Shown: in pieces, positions 53,479-62,815 of the stretch
Layout: every line of letters starts with the position of its first letter
Numbering within the stretch: position 1 is the stretch's first letter
Position numbers and translations under genes: made by a program
DNA from: Fluviispira multicolorata
GTDB lineage: Bacteria > Bdellovibrionota_B > Oligoflexia > Silvanigrellales > Silvanigrellaceae
Length of the DNA stretch: 64,000 nucleotides
Direction of reading: 5' to 3'
Assembly: GCF_009208585.1 (NCBI RefSeq)
Contig: NZ_WFLN01000004.1
Location: forward strand, 62,001-126,000
Notes under the pieces: generated by a model
The model's database searches: none
Told to the model about the DNA's origin: nothing
Seen by the model: only the letters and a program-made list of their open reading frames with translations

Positions 53479-53496
53479 AAGCAGAGTAGAATCATA

Positions 53497-55317
53497 TTAA
53501 AATTCAAATTCAAGACAAGAATTATCTGCAGAAGTTACGTTAGCTAAGTATGACTTTGCTTCTGGCAAGACATGATGTGCGAAAAACTTTGCAGTTTTTA
53601 TTTTATTTGAATAAAATCTTTTGTCTGTTGCTGACAATTTACCTGAGAGCTTTTCAGAGGCAATAACGGCTTGTTCAAGCAACAATCCTGCTATTATTGT
53701 GTGGCCGAGTGCCATTAAAAAAGGATAGGCATTTACAATCGCTGCTTTTCTATCTCCTTTTTTTGCGACTTCACCCATATGCATTGCTGCTTCAGCAAGT
53801 CCTGCAATATATTCTTCAAGGAGTGCCGCTTCTCCTCCAATGGTTTTATGCTCTTTGTATTTCTCTATGAAATCTGTGTGTCTTTCAAGCCATCCCATAA
53901 AGATAGCTCCTTCTTCCATACGCATTTTTCTGCCAACAAGGTCCAATGCTTGAATGCCATTTGTCCCTTCGTATATAGAAGCAATTTTTGAATCACGTAG
54001 AAGTTGTTCTACAGGATAATCCTTTGTAAATCCATAACCTCCATAGGTTTGAATAGATTGAACAATTGAAGCAAAACCCATATCAGTTGCCCAAGCTTTC
54101 ATAATTGGAGTTAAAAGCTCAAGAAACCCTTGGCATTTCTTTTTGTTTTCTTTATCAGGCGAATGTTCAGATTCATCATGCATTAATGCTGTTGTATAGC
54201 TTAAGGCTCGAATGCCTTCCACAATACTTCGTTGACGTAGGAGCATTCTCTTAACATCAGGATGGTTGACAATGGCGATGCGAGGAGGATTTTTAGCATC
54301 TTTTTTTGATGTAATATCAACTCCTTGTATGCGTTCTTTTGCATAAGCTTCGGCATTTAAAAAAGCCACAGAAGCTTGAGCCAATCCCTGCAAACCCACT
54401 CCTATGCGTGCCTCGTTCATCATTAAAAACATGTAGTGAATCCCATGGTTTTCTTTACCAATGAGGAATCCTTCACAGTCATCTTTGTCCCCAAAACCCA
54501 TAAGGCAGGTTGAATTACCATGAATTCCCATTTTTTCTTCAAGTGAAATGCAATAAAGATCATTTTTACCAGTGATTTTTCCTGTGATTTTATCAAAGCG
54601 TTTTTTGGGGACTAAAAATAAACTCACGCCTTCAATTCCTTGGGGAGCATCTTCAATGCGCGCTAAAACCAAATGCAGAATATTTTCTGCAAAATCATTT
54701 TCTCCTCCCGAAATCCATTGTTTAACCCCTTTGATTTTAAAACTGCCGTCTTTATTTCTTTTTGCGGTTGATTTTAGATCCCCTACGGCGCTCCCTGCAG
54801 AGGGTTCTGTTAGACACATTGTGCCTGTCCAAGTGCCTGAAGCAATTTTTGGAACACAGGTTTTTTTCATCCATTCTTCACCAAAGTGGTAAAGCACATG
54901 GGAAGCTGATTTTGTAAGCCCTGGATACATTGTAAATGCTTGGTTTGCACTTGAAAAAAGTTCCATAAAAACAGCGGCAACAACACTTGGCGCTTGAATG
55001 CCACCAGCTTCTTCGGTATCAGATAAAGTTAAGAAACCATTATCAACGAATTGTTTATAAGTTTCTTTAGTTCCTTTAGGGGTTGTTACTTCTTTTGTTT
55101 CTTTATTGTGCACACATCCAACTCTGTCACCAACTTTATTTAATGGTCCAAGATGTTGATTGCATAATGAAATTGCTGAGGTGAGCATTTCACCAACTGA
55201 CTCTATCGAGTGATCAGAATAATGTGGAATATCGAAAAGTTTTTGAATTTGTAAATATTCAAATAATACAAATTCAATTTCTCTTCTGTCTACCATAAAT
55301 GAACTGTTTGCAGCCAT
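53497..55317 (-). CDS. Acyl-CoA dehydrogenase, long 600-aa class
   Basis: 606 aa FAD enzyme. FAD/substrate motifs: MCLTEPSAGSAVGDLKSTAK, KGVKQWISGGENDFAENI, GVSLFLVPKK, GIHGNSTCLMGFG, MMNEARIGVGLQGLAQASVA, QTYGGYGFTKDYPVEQLLRD and IASIYEGTNGIQALDLVGRK with the catalytic Glu in YEGTNGIQ. The additional C-terminal region makes it the 600-aa class that includes DmdC-type enzymes. Likely fatty-acid or thio-acyl beta-oxidation. AGGAGA lies 7 bases before the ATG. Confidence 0.93.
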   Translation of the reverse strand: MAANSSFMVDRREIEFVLFEYLQIQKLFDIPHYSDHSIESVGEMLTSAISLCNQHLGPLNKVGDRVGCVHNKETKEVTTPKGTKETYKQFVDNGFLTLSDTEEAGGIQAPSVVAAVFMELFSSANQAFTMYPGLTKSASHVLYHFGEEWMKKTCVPKIASGTWTGTMCLTEPSAGSAVGDLKSTAKRNKDGSFKIKGVKQWISGGENDFAENILHLVLARIEDAPQGIEGVSLFLVPKKRFDKITGKITGKNDLYCISLEEKMGIHGNSTCLMGFGDKDDCEGFLIGKENHGIHYMFLMMNEARIGVGLQGLAQASVAFLNAEAYAKERIQGVDITSKKDAKNPPRIAIVNHPDVKRMLLRQRSIVEGIRALSYTTALMHDESEHSPDKENKKKCQGFLELLTPIMKAWATDMGFASIVQSIQTYGGYGFTKDYPVEQLLRDSKIASIYEGTNGIQALDLVGRKMRMEEGAIFMGWLERHTDFIEKYKEHKTIGGEAALLEEYIAGLAEAAMHMGEVAKKGDRKAAIVNAYPFLMALGHTIIAGLLLEQAVIASEKLSGKLSATDKRFYSNKIKTAKFFAHHVLPEAKSYLANVTSADNSCLEFEF

Positions 55318-55380
55318 GAGTTTTTCTCCTAGAAAAATAAAATTTCATTTTCTTATATATAAAAAATGAATAGATAAACA

Positions 55381-56919
55381 TTATTGTGAATTCGACTCTG
55401 TCACGCTCCATTTTTCATCAAAATCCTCTAAAATAAGTGAAGCAAACTGAGAAGAGTACACTGTGTCCGATTTTATTGATGCAAAATCAGCATCAACTCT
55501 TGCTAGCTCAATTAATTTTTTATCTTCCATAAAAGCGAGTTTTAACATTTTAAGTGCTTCGCTTTTTTTTCCTAAAAGTGCGAGCATACATGCTTTGTTA
55601 TAAATATAAATTGCAGTATGTGGACGCAACTTTAAGGCAGAATCGAAATCTTCAAGTGCATTATCGTAACTGGAGCTTTTATAATATGTAATTGCTCTTT
55701 CTGCAAAGAGATCATCCCTTTTTGGTTCTAATGAAATTGCTTTATCGTACATTTCTATTGCATTTGAATATTTTTTGTTATTTCTGTTTATTTCTGCAAA
55801 AACAACGTAGGGAAGTTCAAAGGAGGGTTCTTCTCTCATTAAATAATTTAAAGAATCATCAAGAATATATAACGCATTTATTTTTTTATATTCAGAAACG
55901 AGAGATTTATAAAATTGCTTACTTTCTCCACTTGATTTTGCTGAATATGTAGCAGCAATAGCTGCTTCTTCTTTTTTCTTATCTCTGAAATAAGCTAATG
56001 ATAGATGAGCATAAACTAAAGAATAAGCTGAAGTGGAAATATATTCCTTTTCTCCTAAAATCTTTATTAATAAGTTTAAATTATCAATTGCTTTTTTATT
56101 TTTACTTTCAATAGTATATTGCATTACAGCAAGTTGAAGTCGTGATTCAACATCATTGCCGAGAGATATAGCCTTTTCAAATGCATAAGTTGCTTCTTTA
56201 TAATTCCTGTTATTAGCATAAGCAAGAGCTGCCTTATGCCAAATCCACCTGTCAGGATATTTTTTGGCAAAATTTTTCAGGGTTAATCCAAGTTCATCTC
56301 TTTTTGTGCTGCGAATAATGGCTGAACTTACGTATTGAGAAATATCATCTGTTGAAGCTCCACTTTTTAAAGCGAATTCTGCACTTTTAATAGATTCTTG
56401 TGGGTTCTTTTCAGAGAAAATTCTTGTTTTTTCAATAAAAGTGTCTTTGTGATTTGGATAACGTGTTAAGGTGTCTAAATATAAATCTTCCGCATTTTTA
56501 ACTTGTCCTGTATAAAATAGAATGTCCGCACTGGCAAAACGTGTTTTTGGTCGATCAGGATCAATTTCATAAGCTTGATTAATAAGCATTATACTTTTAT
56601 GTAGTTCTTGTGGATATTTATTTCCTTGAGCGACTTGTGCTTGGATTAATTTTGCGAGTGCAACATAAGCATTGATATTTTTTGGGTTTTGGCGAATGCT
56701 TTCAATCAATAGTTTTTCAGCTTTAATTTGCTCACCGGGGAGGGAATCGACAATTATTCTTTTTGCTGCAAGATATAATTTTGTTGAGGATTCAACTTTT
56801 AAGTCGTTCTCTTTTGTATGTTTGAGAGAGATTGATAACGATCCTTCATCCCCATAGACTATGAAGCTATTGCAAAGCAGACTTCCGTAAAGTGTTATGG
56901 TAAGAACCCTATTTTTCAA
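55381..56919 (-). CDS. Exported TPR-repeat protein
   Basis: 512 aa with an N-terminal export-like helix (LTITLYGSLLCNSFIVYGDE). From residue 60 on it is made of about ten TPR-type helix pairs (INAYVALAKLIQAQVAQGNK, FASADILFYTGQVKNAEDLY, AALAYANNRNYKEATYAFEK, EMYDKAISLEPKRDDLFAER, YIYNKACMLALLGKKSEALK). TTG start 56919 with GGAAGG about 9 bases upstream. Probably periplasmic; partners unknown. Confidence 0.78.
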   Translation of the reverse strand: MKNRVLTITLYGSLLCNSFIVYGDEGSLSISLKHTKENDLKVESSTKLYLAAKRIIVDSLPGEQIKAEKLLIESIRQNPKNINAYVALAKLIQAQVAQGNKYPQELHKSIMLINQAYEIDPDRPKTRFASADILFYTGQVKNAEDLYLDTLTRYPNHKDTFIEKTRIFSEKNPQESIKSAEFALKSGASTDDISQYVSSAIIRSTKRDELGLTLKNFAKKYPDRWIWHKAALAYANNRNYKEATYAFEKAISLGNDVESRLQLAVMQYTIESKNKKAIDNLNLLIKILGEKEYISTSAYSLVYAHLSLAYFRDKKKEEAAIAATYSAKSSGESKQFYKSLVSEYKKINALYILDDSLNYLMREEPSFELPYVVFAEINRNNKKYSNAIEMYDKAISLEPKRDDLFAERAITYYKSSSYDNALEDFDSALKLRPHTAIYIYNKACMLALLGKKSEALKMLKLAFMEDKKLIELARVDADFASIKSDTVYSSQFASLILEDFDEKWSVTESNSQ

Positions 56920-57076
56920 AGAGTGACCTTCCTCAACCTAGTGCTTGTATGTTGTGAAGTGGTGATACCTAGACTGGATATCGACGTTTTTTCTTAATTA
57001 TTGAGAAGTGGGTTTAAGGTTATTTTTGTAATTAAATATTTATTTATTTCTGTATTTACGGTTAATTAAGGGTGTT

Positions 57077-57745
57077 ATGCGGACTTTTTTATTTTATGTA
57101 GGCTATTTATACTATCTTCTTTTGTTGAAAACTGTGCGTATTAAACTCAATGGTTTTAATGAAATTCAAGCTGTCTGGAAGTCTGGTCGAAATGCTGTTT
57201 TTTGCTGCCCGCACAATTCAATTTTGGCTTGCTTTGTAGGGGTAGATAAACAAGAAAGACCTCATGTTGCTCTTGTGGCAAGTCTGAGCAAAGATGGAGA
57301 ACTTGTTTCAAAATTACTGCTTAAAAGAAGGTATGAAATGATTAGGGGCTCCTCTAGTCGAGGAGGGCGTAAAGCTTTGCTTGAAATGCAAAGAGCAGGT
57401 GAGCAAGGGAAAAGTTTAGGAATTGCTTTTGATGGTCCTAAGGGGCCTCCACTTATCCCAAAAAGAGGTTTAGTGGGTTGTGCGCGGGTAGTGAATGGAC
57501 CTCTTTTTTTAATTCACGCACATTCAACTCGAGGAAGAATTTTTGGCTACCCCCGTGCAATGAGAGTCAACTCATGGGATAAGATGCTTATTCCGTTACC
57601 GTTTAGTGAAATTGAAGTCTTTTTTGAAAAACTTCCAGAAAAAGATGAAATTAATTTAAGTTCTGATGAACATTATGAGTTTTTTATATTAAATTTAGTG
57701 CAAAAAAGATCAGAAGAAGTTTTTCAAAAATTATATTTAAAGTAA
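57077..57745 (+). CDS. DUF374 / lysophospholipid acyltransferase-like protein
   Basis: 222 aa. Features of the DUF374 branch of the LPLAT superfamily: CCPHNSILACFVG (the position of the usual H-x4-D, without the Asp), SLSKDGELVSKLL, IRGSSSRGGRKALLEM, and LGIAFDGPKGPPLIPKRGLV. Members may acylate lipid A or other lipids in the membrane. One N-terminal hydrophobic segment. Confidence 0.87.
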   Translation: MRTFLFYVGYLYYLLLLKTVRIKLNGFNEIQAVWKSGRNAVFCCPHNSILACFVGVDKQERPHVALVASLSKDGELVSKLLLKRRYEMIRGSSSRGGRKALLEMQRAGEQGKSLGIAFDGPKGPPLIPKRGLVGCARVVNGPLFLIHAHSTRGRIFGYPRAMRVNSWDKMLIPLPFSEIEVFFEKLPEKDEINLSSDEHYEFFILNLVQKRSEEVFQKLYLK

Positions 57746-57897
57746 GAATTGTTGAGAAATAAGTTAATATAAATAACATTTTAAATTTATATTATTATAA
57801 TGTATTTTTTACTATTTGACTTTTTGTTTTAAAAACATTAAACTTATTTTTTTGTACCCGATTTTTAAAAAATCAATATTTTATATAGAGATATTTT

Positions 57898-58965
57898 ATG
57901 AAATTTAAAGCATTATGTATTATTCCTCCAATTATTTTTTTTAATAATTGTTTAGCAACTGATATAAATTTTGAGCATTTGCGAGCTGAAGATAAGAGGC
58001 TTAACTATCATTCGTATAATGAACAAAATAAAAAAAATAAGGATTTAAATGAACTGAGCGTTAAACAATATTGTAATAATCATTTTTCCAGTAATTGTAA
58101 GAATCCTGCCTATAATAAGAATAATTTTTCCTATAACTGTAATGATCCAAATTATAATCGGAATAAATTAATTTATAATTGTAATGACTTACCTTGTGAT
58201 TGTAATAATCTACAGGATTACTCTTTGAAATTTAATTGGAATGATTCAAAATCTAAGAATAATTCGTTAAGTTTTAGTGGAGATTCCTTAGATCCATTCT
58301 CATTAGGTAAAGATATCTCTATAAAAAATGATTTTGGCTTACAGTTTAATAGAATTAAGTGGAGCTCATCTTCTCTTAATGAAAAAGGATTAAAAATAGA
58401 AATAGAAGCTTTGATTGAAAACTCTAAAGAAGATAAAAATAAATATAAATTTTATTTGAAATCTTTGGATAATAATTTACTAAATGGAAGCCTTATATTG
58501 AATGAAAATGATTACATAATAGAGTTATTACAATTTGACGAAATTTTCTATGGCAAGTTAATGGAAGATATAGACAGTGATTTTTATAAAGAGAATATAG
58601 ATTCTAAATATTTTGAATATATAAAAATATTTTTACCTTATGTTACAATATCAAATAATGAAAAGTATAATCTGAAGTTTAAAATTGATTTTAAAAGTAA
58701 ATCAAATGAAATTTTAAAATTATTATCAGTTTTTAAGGAGCATAATAATTACTCGAAAATAACTTCATTTTTGAATAATATGAATTCGAATAGTTACTAT
58801 GAAATATCAGATATTTTAAATTTAATTGATGAAAAATATGCTGTAAATTTAAATAAAATAATAGATTATATTGTGAAGATAAATTTCAAAATTTACAAGA
58901 ATTCAGACCAGGAAATGATTATATCCTACGATGAAATTGGGGCTATTAGAGTAATAATACTCTAA
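57898..58965 (+). CDS. Tandem secreted protein 1 with Asn/Cys repeat, unknown function
   Basis: 355 aa, not recognised. N-terminal signal with a weak lipobox-like end (IFFNNC). Residues about 58-110 are Asn/Tyr/Cys-rich and repeat a YNCND-like unit (NNFSYNCNDPNYNRNK, LIYNCNDLPCDCNN). Residues 140-355 share a layout with the two genes that follow: GSLILNENDYIIELLQFDEI (a polar strand pair), then helices rich in Asn, Lys and Ile. Extremely AT-rich codon use. Confidence 0.62.
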   Translation: MKFKALCIIPPIIFFNNCLATDINFEHLRAEDKRLNYHSYNEQNKKNKDLNELSVKQYCNNHFSSNCKNPAYNKNNFSYNCNDPNYNRNKLIYNCNDLPCDCNNLQDYSLKFNWNDSKSKNNSLSFSGDSLDPFSLGKDISIKNDFGLQFNRIKWSSSSLNEKGLKIEIEALIENSKEDKNKYKFYLKSLDNNLLNGSLILNENDYIIELLQFDEIFYGKLMEDIDSDFYKENIDSKYFEYIKIFLPYVTISNNEKYNLKFKIDFKSKSNEILKLLSVFKEHNNYSKITSFLNNMNSNSYYEISDILNLIDEKYAVNLNKIIDYIVKINFKIYKNSDQEMIISYDEIGAIRVIIL

Positions 58966-58998
58966 GATTATAGTGATATTTTTTTATAAGAGGTAGTA

Positions 58999-59844
58999 AT
59001 GAAATTTAAGCCATTTGTTATGTCTTTAGCCATGGTTTTTGTGAGTTCATGTGGAGATAGAAGTGAAGTTAAACCAAAAAAAGTCATTTCATATTCAAAC
59101 CCTGAAATTGAATTTAGGTGTGATAACTCAAATAAAGAATGTGATATGAGCTTTAAAAATGATAATATAGATTTGGCTTCTGGAGTAATTAGATTTTCAA
59201 GTGATAGATATATTATTCGAAATCTTAATTTTAAAGAAGAGCTCATTGAAATAATGAAATCAAATATAGAACCTGAAAATGAAATTAAAATTTTAGATGA
59301 ATTTTCTGAATTTTTAAATAATTTCTTTTCGAAAGTATCATTTTCAAATAATGATGAAGATAATTTGAAAATCAATATGAGTCCCGAAGATTTTGCTGAA
59401 AGTACTTATAATTTAATTTCTAAAATATTGAGTGAAAATTCAAATAAAGTTTTAAATAACGAAGATAAAATATTAATTACTGAATTATTAAAGAAATTTA
59501 TTTACAATGGGAAATTTGATATTGTAAATATTATAAGACAAAAAGATGAAATTAAAAAATTAATTAAAAAACATTTTGAAGATGATAGAGATTTTAATGT
59601 AAATAATGATTTTGATAATATATTTGATAATACTATTAAAAAGTTAAATGATGTTTTAAAAGAAAAGTTTAATAATGATTTTAATGTTTTCAAGAAAATT
59701 AAAATAAATGAACCTAATTCTTTCTCTATATCTATTCATTTATTAGGTGATGATGGCACTTCAAGTAAGCAGATAATATACGCACCTTTTATTGAAAAAA
59801 ACGGTTCTAAAAATGTTTATCGCGGTAAAATCTATTTAAATTAA
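58999..59844 (+). CDS. Tandem lipoprotein 2, unknown function
   Basis: 281 aa. Signal MKFKPFVMSLAMVFVSSCGD with a lipobox-type Cys at 18. A SGVIRFSSDRYIIRNLNFKE segment near residue 60 aligns with GSLILNENDYIIELLQFDE of gene 1 and GKLSFNNRNSSGKYFRLSQF of gene 3. A pair of Cys (FRCDNSNKECDMSFKND) precedes it and is repeated in gene 3 as VVCEDNLQKDCVVNLKND. GAGG precedes ATG. Thus the three genes are diverged tandem copies. Confidence 0.66.
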   Translation: MKFKPFVMSLAMVFVSSCGDRSEVKPKKVISYSNPEIEFRCDNSNKECDMSFKNDNIDLASGVIRFSSDRYIIRNLNFKEELIEIMKSNIEPENEIKILDEFSEFLNNFFSKVSFSNNDEDNLKINMSPEDFAESTYNLISKILSENSNKVLNNEDKILITELLKKFIYNGKFDIVNIIRQKDEIKKLIKKHFEDDRDFNVNNDFDNIFDNTIKKLNDVLKEKFNNDFNVFKKIKINEPNSFSISIHLLGDDGTSSKQIIYAPFIEKNGSKNVYRGKIYLN

Positions 59845-59883
59845 TGAATGATTTATTCAAATTATTATAATAGATTTCTTTTT

Positions 59884-59914
59884 CTTCATAAAAATAGTAA
59901 TTATTTTTATGAAG
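59884..59914 (+). terminator. Hairpin after tandem lipoprotein 2
   Basis: A perfect 13-base stem (CTTCATAAAAATA/TATTTTTATGAAG) with a 5-base loop, 40 bases after the stop. It is followed by an A/T-rich run ending in TATTTTTT but not an immediate U-tract, so termination is likely but not certain. Confidence 0.5.
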
Positions 59915-60021
59915 TATTAAAAAATATTTTTTAAGATTTGTCTTTAAAAAAAAATAAAAAATTGTTATAAATAAAGTCACAATAAGTTTATCCAAAACAA
60001 TTTTTTTAAGGACAATATCTT

Positions 60022-60879
60022 ATGCATTGTAAAAATATAATTGCTTTGACTTTTTGTATCCCAATATTATCGCTCGTTGGTTGTGGGAAGAGTAATAAAA
60101 TAATTGATACTTCAGGACTTTCACATAATGCGAAGATGTTTAATGAATTAAAATCAAACATAAAGCATACTGAAGTCGTATGTGAAGATAATTTGCAAAA
60201 AGACTGTGTGGTTAATCTAAAAAATGACAAAGGTGCAATTATTTCTTCAGGAAAATTAAGTTTTAACAATAGAAATTCCTCTGGGAAATATTTTAGACTC
60301 AGTCAGTTCCATTTCGATCAGACCTTATTGAAAAATTCAATAATAAATTTTTCTGAAGAACTTAAAAATGATATTTTTATTTCAGCAAATGAAAATTTAA
60401 TAAGTAATATTGTTTATGAAAATATTGAAAATGTGGATGAAAATACAGTAAATTTCAAATTTACTGATAGTATTATGGCAAGAGACTATATCGTACAATT
60501 TTTAAATAAAATTGATTTTTTCTTAAACTATGACAGAAAAATTGAGCGCAATAATTATGTTGAAAAATTAAAAACAGCGGAAAACTTAGGTATTGAAGAT
60601 ATAAATAATATGATGAATATTGTTTTTAAGAAAGATTTTTTTTCATTTATGAATTTTATAAAAAAATATAAGCTCATTAATTTGCAAATTAAACGAGATA
60701 CTAATTCAGATATTACTGTATCTTTTGATGACAAGAAAAAGAATGACACTTGTCAATTAGCTTTACTTAAGGAAGCACTTGACACAGGTTATCGTTATAA
60801 AGTAGATCCAAAAAATTCAGCATTTAAATATGTAAAGACAAATAAAAATTGTTCTTTTAGTGGAATTTTGCAAAATTAA
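60022..60879 (+). CDS. Tandem lipoprotein 3, unknown function
   Basis: 285 aa. Signal with a good lipobox, ILSLVGCGKSN (Cys21), so a predicted outer- or inner-membrane lipoprotein. Residues about 50-90 share the Cys-pair and strand segment of tandem gene 2 (VVCEDNLQKDCVVNLKNDKG). The C-terminal end has two more Cys (NDTCQLA, NKNCSFSG). Function unknown. Confidence 0.68.
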   Translation: MHCKNIIALTFCIPILSLVGCGKSNKIIDTSGLSHNAKMFNELKSNIKHTEVVCEDNLQKDCVVNLKNDKGAIISSGKLSFNNRNSSGKYFRLSQFHFDQTLLKNSIINFSEELKNDIFISANENLISNIVYENIENVDENTVNFKFTDSIMARDYIVQFLNKIDFFLNYDRKIERNNYVEKLKTAENLGIEDINNMMNIVFKKDFFSFMNFIKKYKLINLQIKRDTNSDITVSFDDKKKNDTCQLALLKEALDTGYRYKVDPKNSAFKYVKTNKNCSFSGILQN

Positions 60880-60908
60880 TTTTTTTAAAATCATTATAAA
60901 TAAAAAGT

Positions 60909-60936
60909 CTCAATCAGTTTATATCTTCCGATTGAG
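60909..60936 (-). terminator. Terminator overlapping the end of the nuclease gene
   Basis: Nine paired bases (CTCAATCGG with CTGATTGAG on the minus strand, one G-T), 10-base loop, followed by ACTTTTTATTT. It includes the last codons and stop of the PLD nuclease gene. Confidence 0.65.
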
Positions 60937-61465
60937 GCAATTCTTTTATTGATGCTGATTGTCTTTTATCCCAGTTTTCCTTGTACTTATTTGCTAAAGT
61001 CGCGTCAGAGATAATAAGTACATTTTCGGCATTTCTTTCTTGAGCAGCTTTTGTAAAATTAAAACTTCCCGTTATAACTGTTTTCGTATCAATAATTATA
61101 ATTTTATTGTGTGCAATCGCTGGTTTTGAATCTTTCCAAAGAGGTATTCCTTGGTTTTGTAAAAACTTAGCTGAAGAATATTTCTGTGAGAATTGTCCTT
61201 TGTCTAGTATGACATTGACTTCAACCCCCCGTTTTTTTGCATTGACTATTGCTTTGGCAATGGGTGCGCTCGTAAAGGAATAAGCTTGGACGAAGATACT
61301 CTTTTTAGCTAAATCAATTTCATTCACAATTTCTTGAGCACAATCAGAACCCGGTGTGAAGCAAACCTTATAGGGCGCATCTTTAAAAGAACTTGCATTT
61401 AATGGATTCATAAAAACTAAGAATGAAACATAAATAAAATATTTACTTTTTTTATTATTGAACAT
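60914..61465 (-). CDS. Secreted PLD-family nuclease (Nuc-like)
   Basis: 183 aa with a signal peptide ending near NASSFKD. A single phospholipase-D motif HNKIIIIDTKTVITGSFNFT (H-x-K-x4-D...G-S-x-N) and the following QERNAEN are identical in layout to the 150-180-aa Nuc endonucleases that act as dimers in the periplasm or medium. FTPGSDCAQEIVNEIDLAKK and QAYSFTSAPIAKAIVNAKKRG fit too. Probably degrades external DNA. It is divergent from the propeller gene. Confidence 0.9.
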   Translation of the reverse strand: MFNNKKSKYFIYVSFLVFMNPLNASSFKDAPYKVCFTPGSDCAQEIVNEIDLAKKSIFVQAYSFTSAPIAKAIVNAKKRGVEVNVILDKGQFSQKYSSAKFLQNQGIPLWKDSKPAIAHNKIIIIDTKTVITGSFNFTKAAQERNAENVLIISDATLANKYKENWDKRQSASIKELPQSEDIN

Positions 61466-61678
61466 ATTTGTTACCTTTCTTTTTTTTGTTCATCTTTTTA
61501 TAAGCTAACCATTCACATAAGTAAAGAAGCGCATGATTTAAAAAATAAATACAAGGAAGATTTATGCAATAAAAATAAGCGTATAAAAAATATTTATAAA
61601 AGAATTAATAGCTTGGAATTTATTTGAATATTTGTTAACTCATTTTTCTGTCAAATTTTTTACACGGGGTTATTTAAA

Positions 61679-62815
61679 GTGAATCAATTTTCTAAATTAA
61701 ATGTATCTTTATGTACTTTTTTATTTGTATTTTCTCAACCATTATTTTCATTTGCAAATGAAAAAATTTTAGATATCAGTGAAAATTATAATTATATAGA
61801 ACAGCATTATTTTCCAACTCAACCACAAAAAAAATGGAGCGTATCAACTGGTGGTGCTCTTTATGGAAATCCAGTTGTAGATCAGCATGGTAATATTTAT
61901 GTAGGATCAAAAGATAAAAATTTATATGCAATATCAAAATATGGAAGTATTTTTTGGAGTTTTCAAACTGGGGGAGATATTTTTTCAACTCCTTCAATTT
62001 CAGAAGATGAAATTATTTATTTTGGATCATTAGACAATAATGTTTATGCTCTCTATTCACATGGGGATTTAAAGTGGAAATTTGCAACTGGAGACGAAGT
62101 TTATTCGAGCCCAGTTATTTCTAAGGATGGTACGATTTATGTCGGTTCTAACGATCATAAGCTCTATGCCATAAATCCGAATGGGATAAAAAAGTGGGAA
62201 TTTGTAACGGGTGGACCTATTTTTTCAGCAAAACCAGCAATCGGTAAGGATGGAACAATCTACATAGGTTCTAATGATTATAAACTTTATGCTATAAATC
62301 CAGATGGAACAAAAAAGTGGGAATTTGCAACTCATGGTATGGTCTACTCTTCACCCGTATTTGCAAAAGATGGAACTATTTATTTTGGATCTTATGACCA
62401 TAAATTGTATGCATTAAATGAAGATGGAACTAAGAAATGGGAGTATGAAGCAGATAAAAGTGTGCATGCATCGGCAACTGTTGCCGACGATGGAACTATT
62501 TATTTTACTTCATATGATGCAAAACTTTATGCACTGTCTCCTGATGGAAAGAAATTATGGGATTTTATGACTGGAGGTTCTATCTACTCGAAACCACTTA
62601 TTGGAAAAAATGGGCAAATATATATAGGCTCATTTGATAAAAATTTATATGAAATATCAAAAGAAGGTTTTAAAAACTGGGAATATAAATTAGGTGGATA
62701 TATTTATACTAACCCTGTATTTGGAAAGAATGGGCAAATATATATAGGTTCATTTGATAATAAACTTTATGCAATTCAAAATAAAATAAATTATTTACCT
62801 TCCCCATGGTATTAA
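61679..62815 (+). CDS. Exported eight-repeat PQQ-type beta-propeller protein
   Basis: 378 aa, GTG start. Signal peptide ends near PLFSFANE (residue 27). Eight repeats of about 40 residues follow, each with a core like GTIYVGSNDHKLYAINPNG and KKWEF (IYVGSKDKNLY, IYFGSLDNNVY, IYVGSNDHKLY, IYIGSNDYKLY, IYFGSYDHKLY, IYFTSYDAKLY, IYIGSFDKNLY, IYIGSFDNKLY). This is the PQQ/BamB-like propeller pattern. DNA of the last two repeats is nearly identical over 30 bases (62611-62640 and 62731-62760, 120 bases apart). Role unknown; no PQQ-enzyme motif, so a scaffold is likelier. The stop overlaps the convergent peptidase stop by 4 bases. Confidence 0.87.
   Translation: MNQFSKLNVSLCTFLFVFSQPLFSFANEKILDISENYNYIEQHYFPTQPQKKWSVSTGGALYGNPVVDQHGNIYVGSKDKNLYAISKYGSIFWSFQTGGDIFSTPSISEDEIIYFGSLDNNVYALYSHGDLKWKFATGDEVYSSPVISKDGTIYVGSNDHKLYAINPNGIKKWEFVTGGPIFSAKPAIGKDGTIYIGSNDYKLYAINPDGTKKWEFATHGMVYSSPVFAKDGTIYFGSYDHKLYALNEDGTKKWEYEADKSVHASATVADDGTIYFTSYDAKLYALSPDGKKLWDFMTGGSIYSKPLIGKNGQIYIGSFDKNLYEISKEGFKNWEYKLGGYIYTNPVFGKNGQIYIGSFDNKLYAIQNKINYLPSPWY

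Noticed and set aside
58060..58215. YNCND repeats considered as a RiPP core
   Set aside because: No modifying enzyme is adjacent, and the gene belongs to a lipoprotein-like tandem family.
58968..59375. 135-codon minus-strand frame opposite tandem lipoprotein 2
   Set aside because: Low-complexity Ser/Phe/Leu shadow of Asn/Lys-rich coding; no ribosome-binding site.
61850..62800. Regularly spaced direct repeats considered as a CRISPR-like array
   Set aside because: They are 120 bases apart, in frame, and encode propeller repeats; no cas gene is present.
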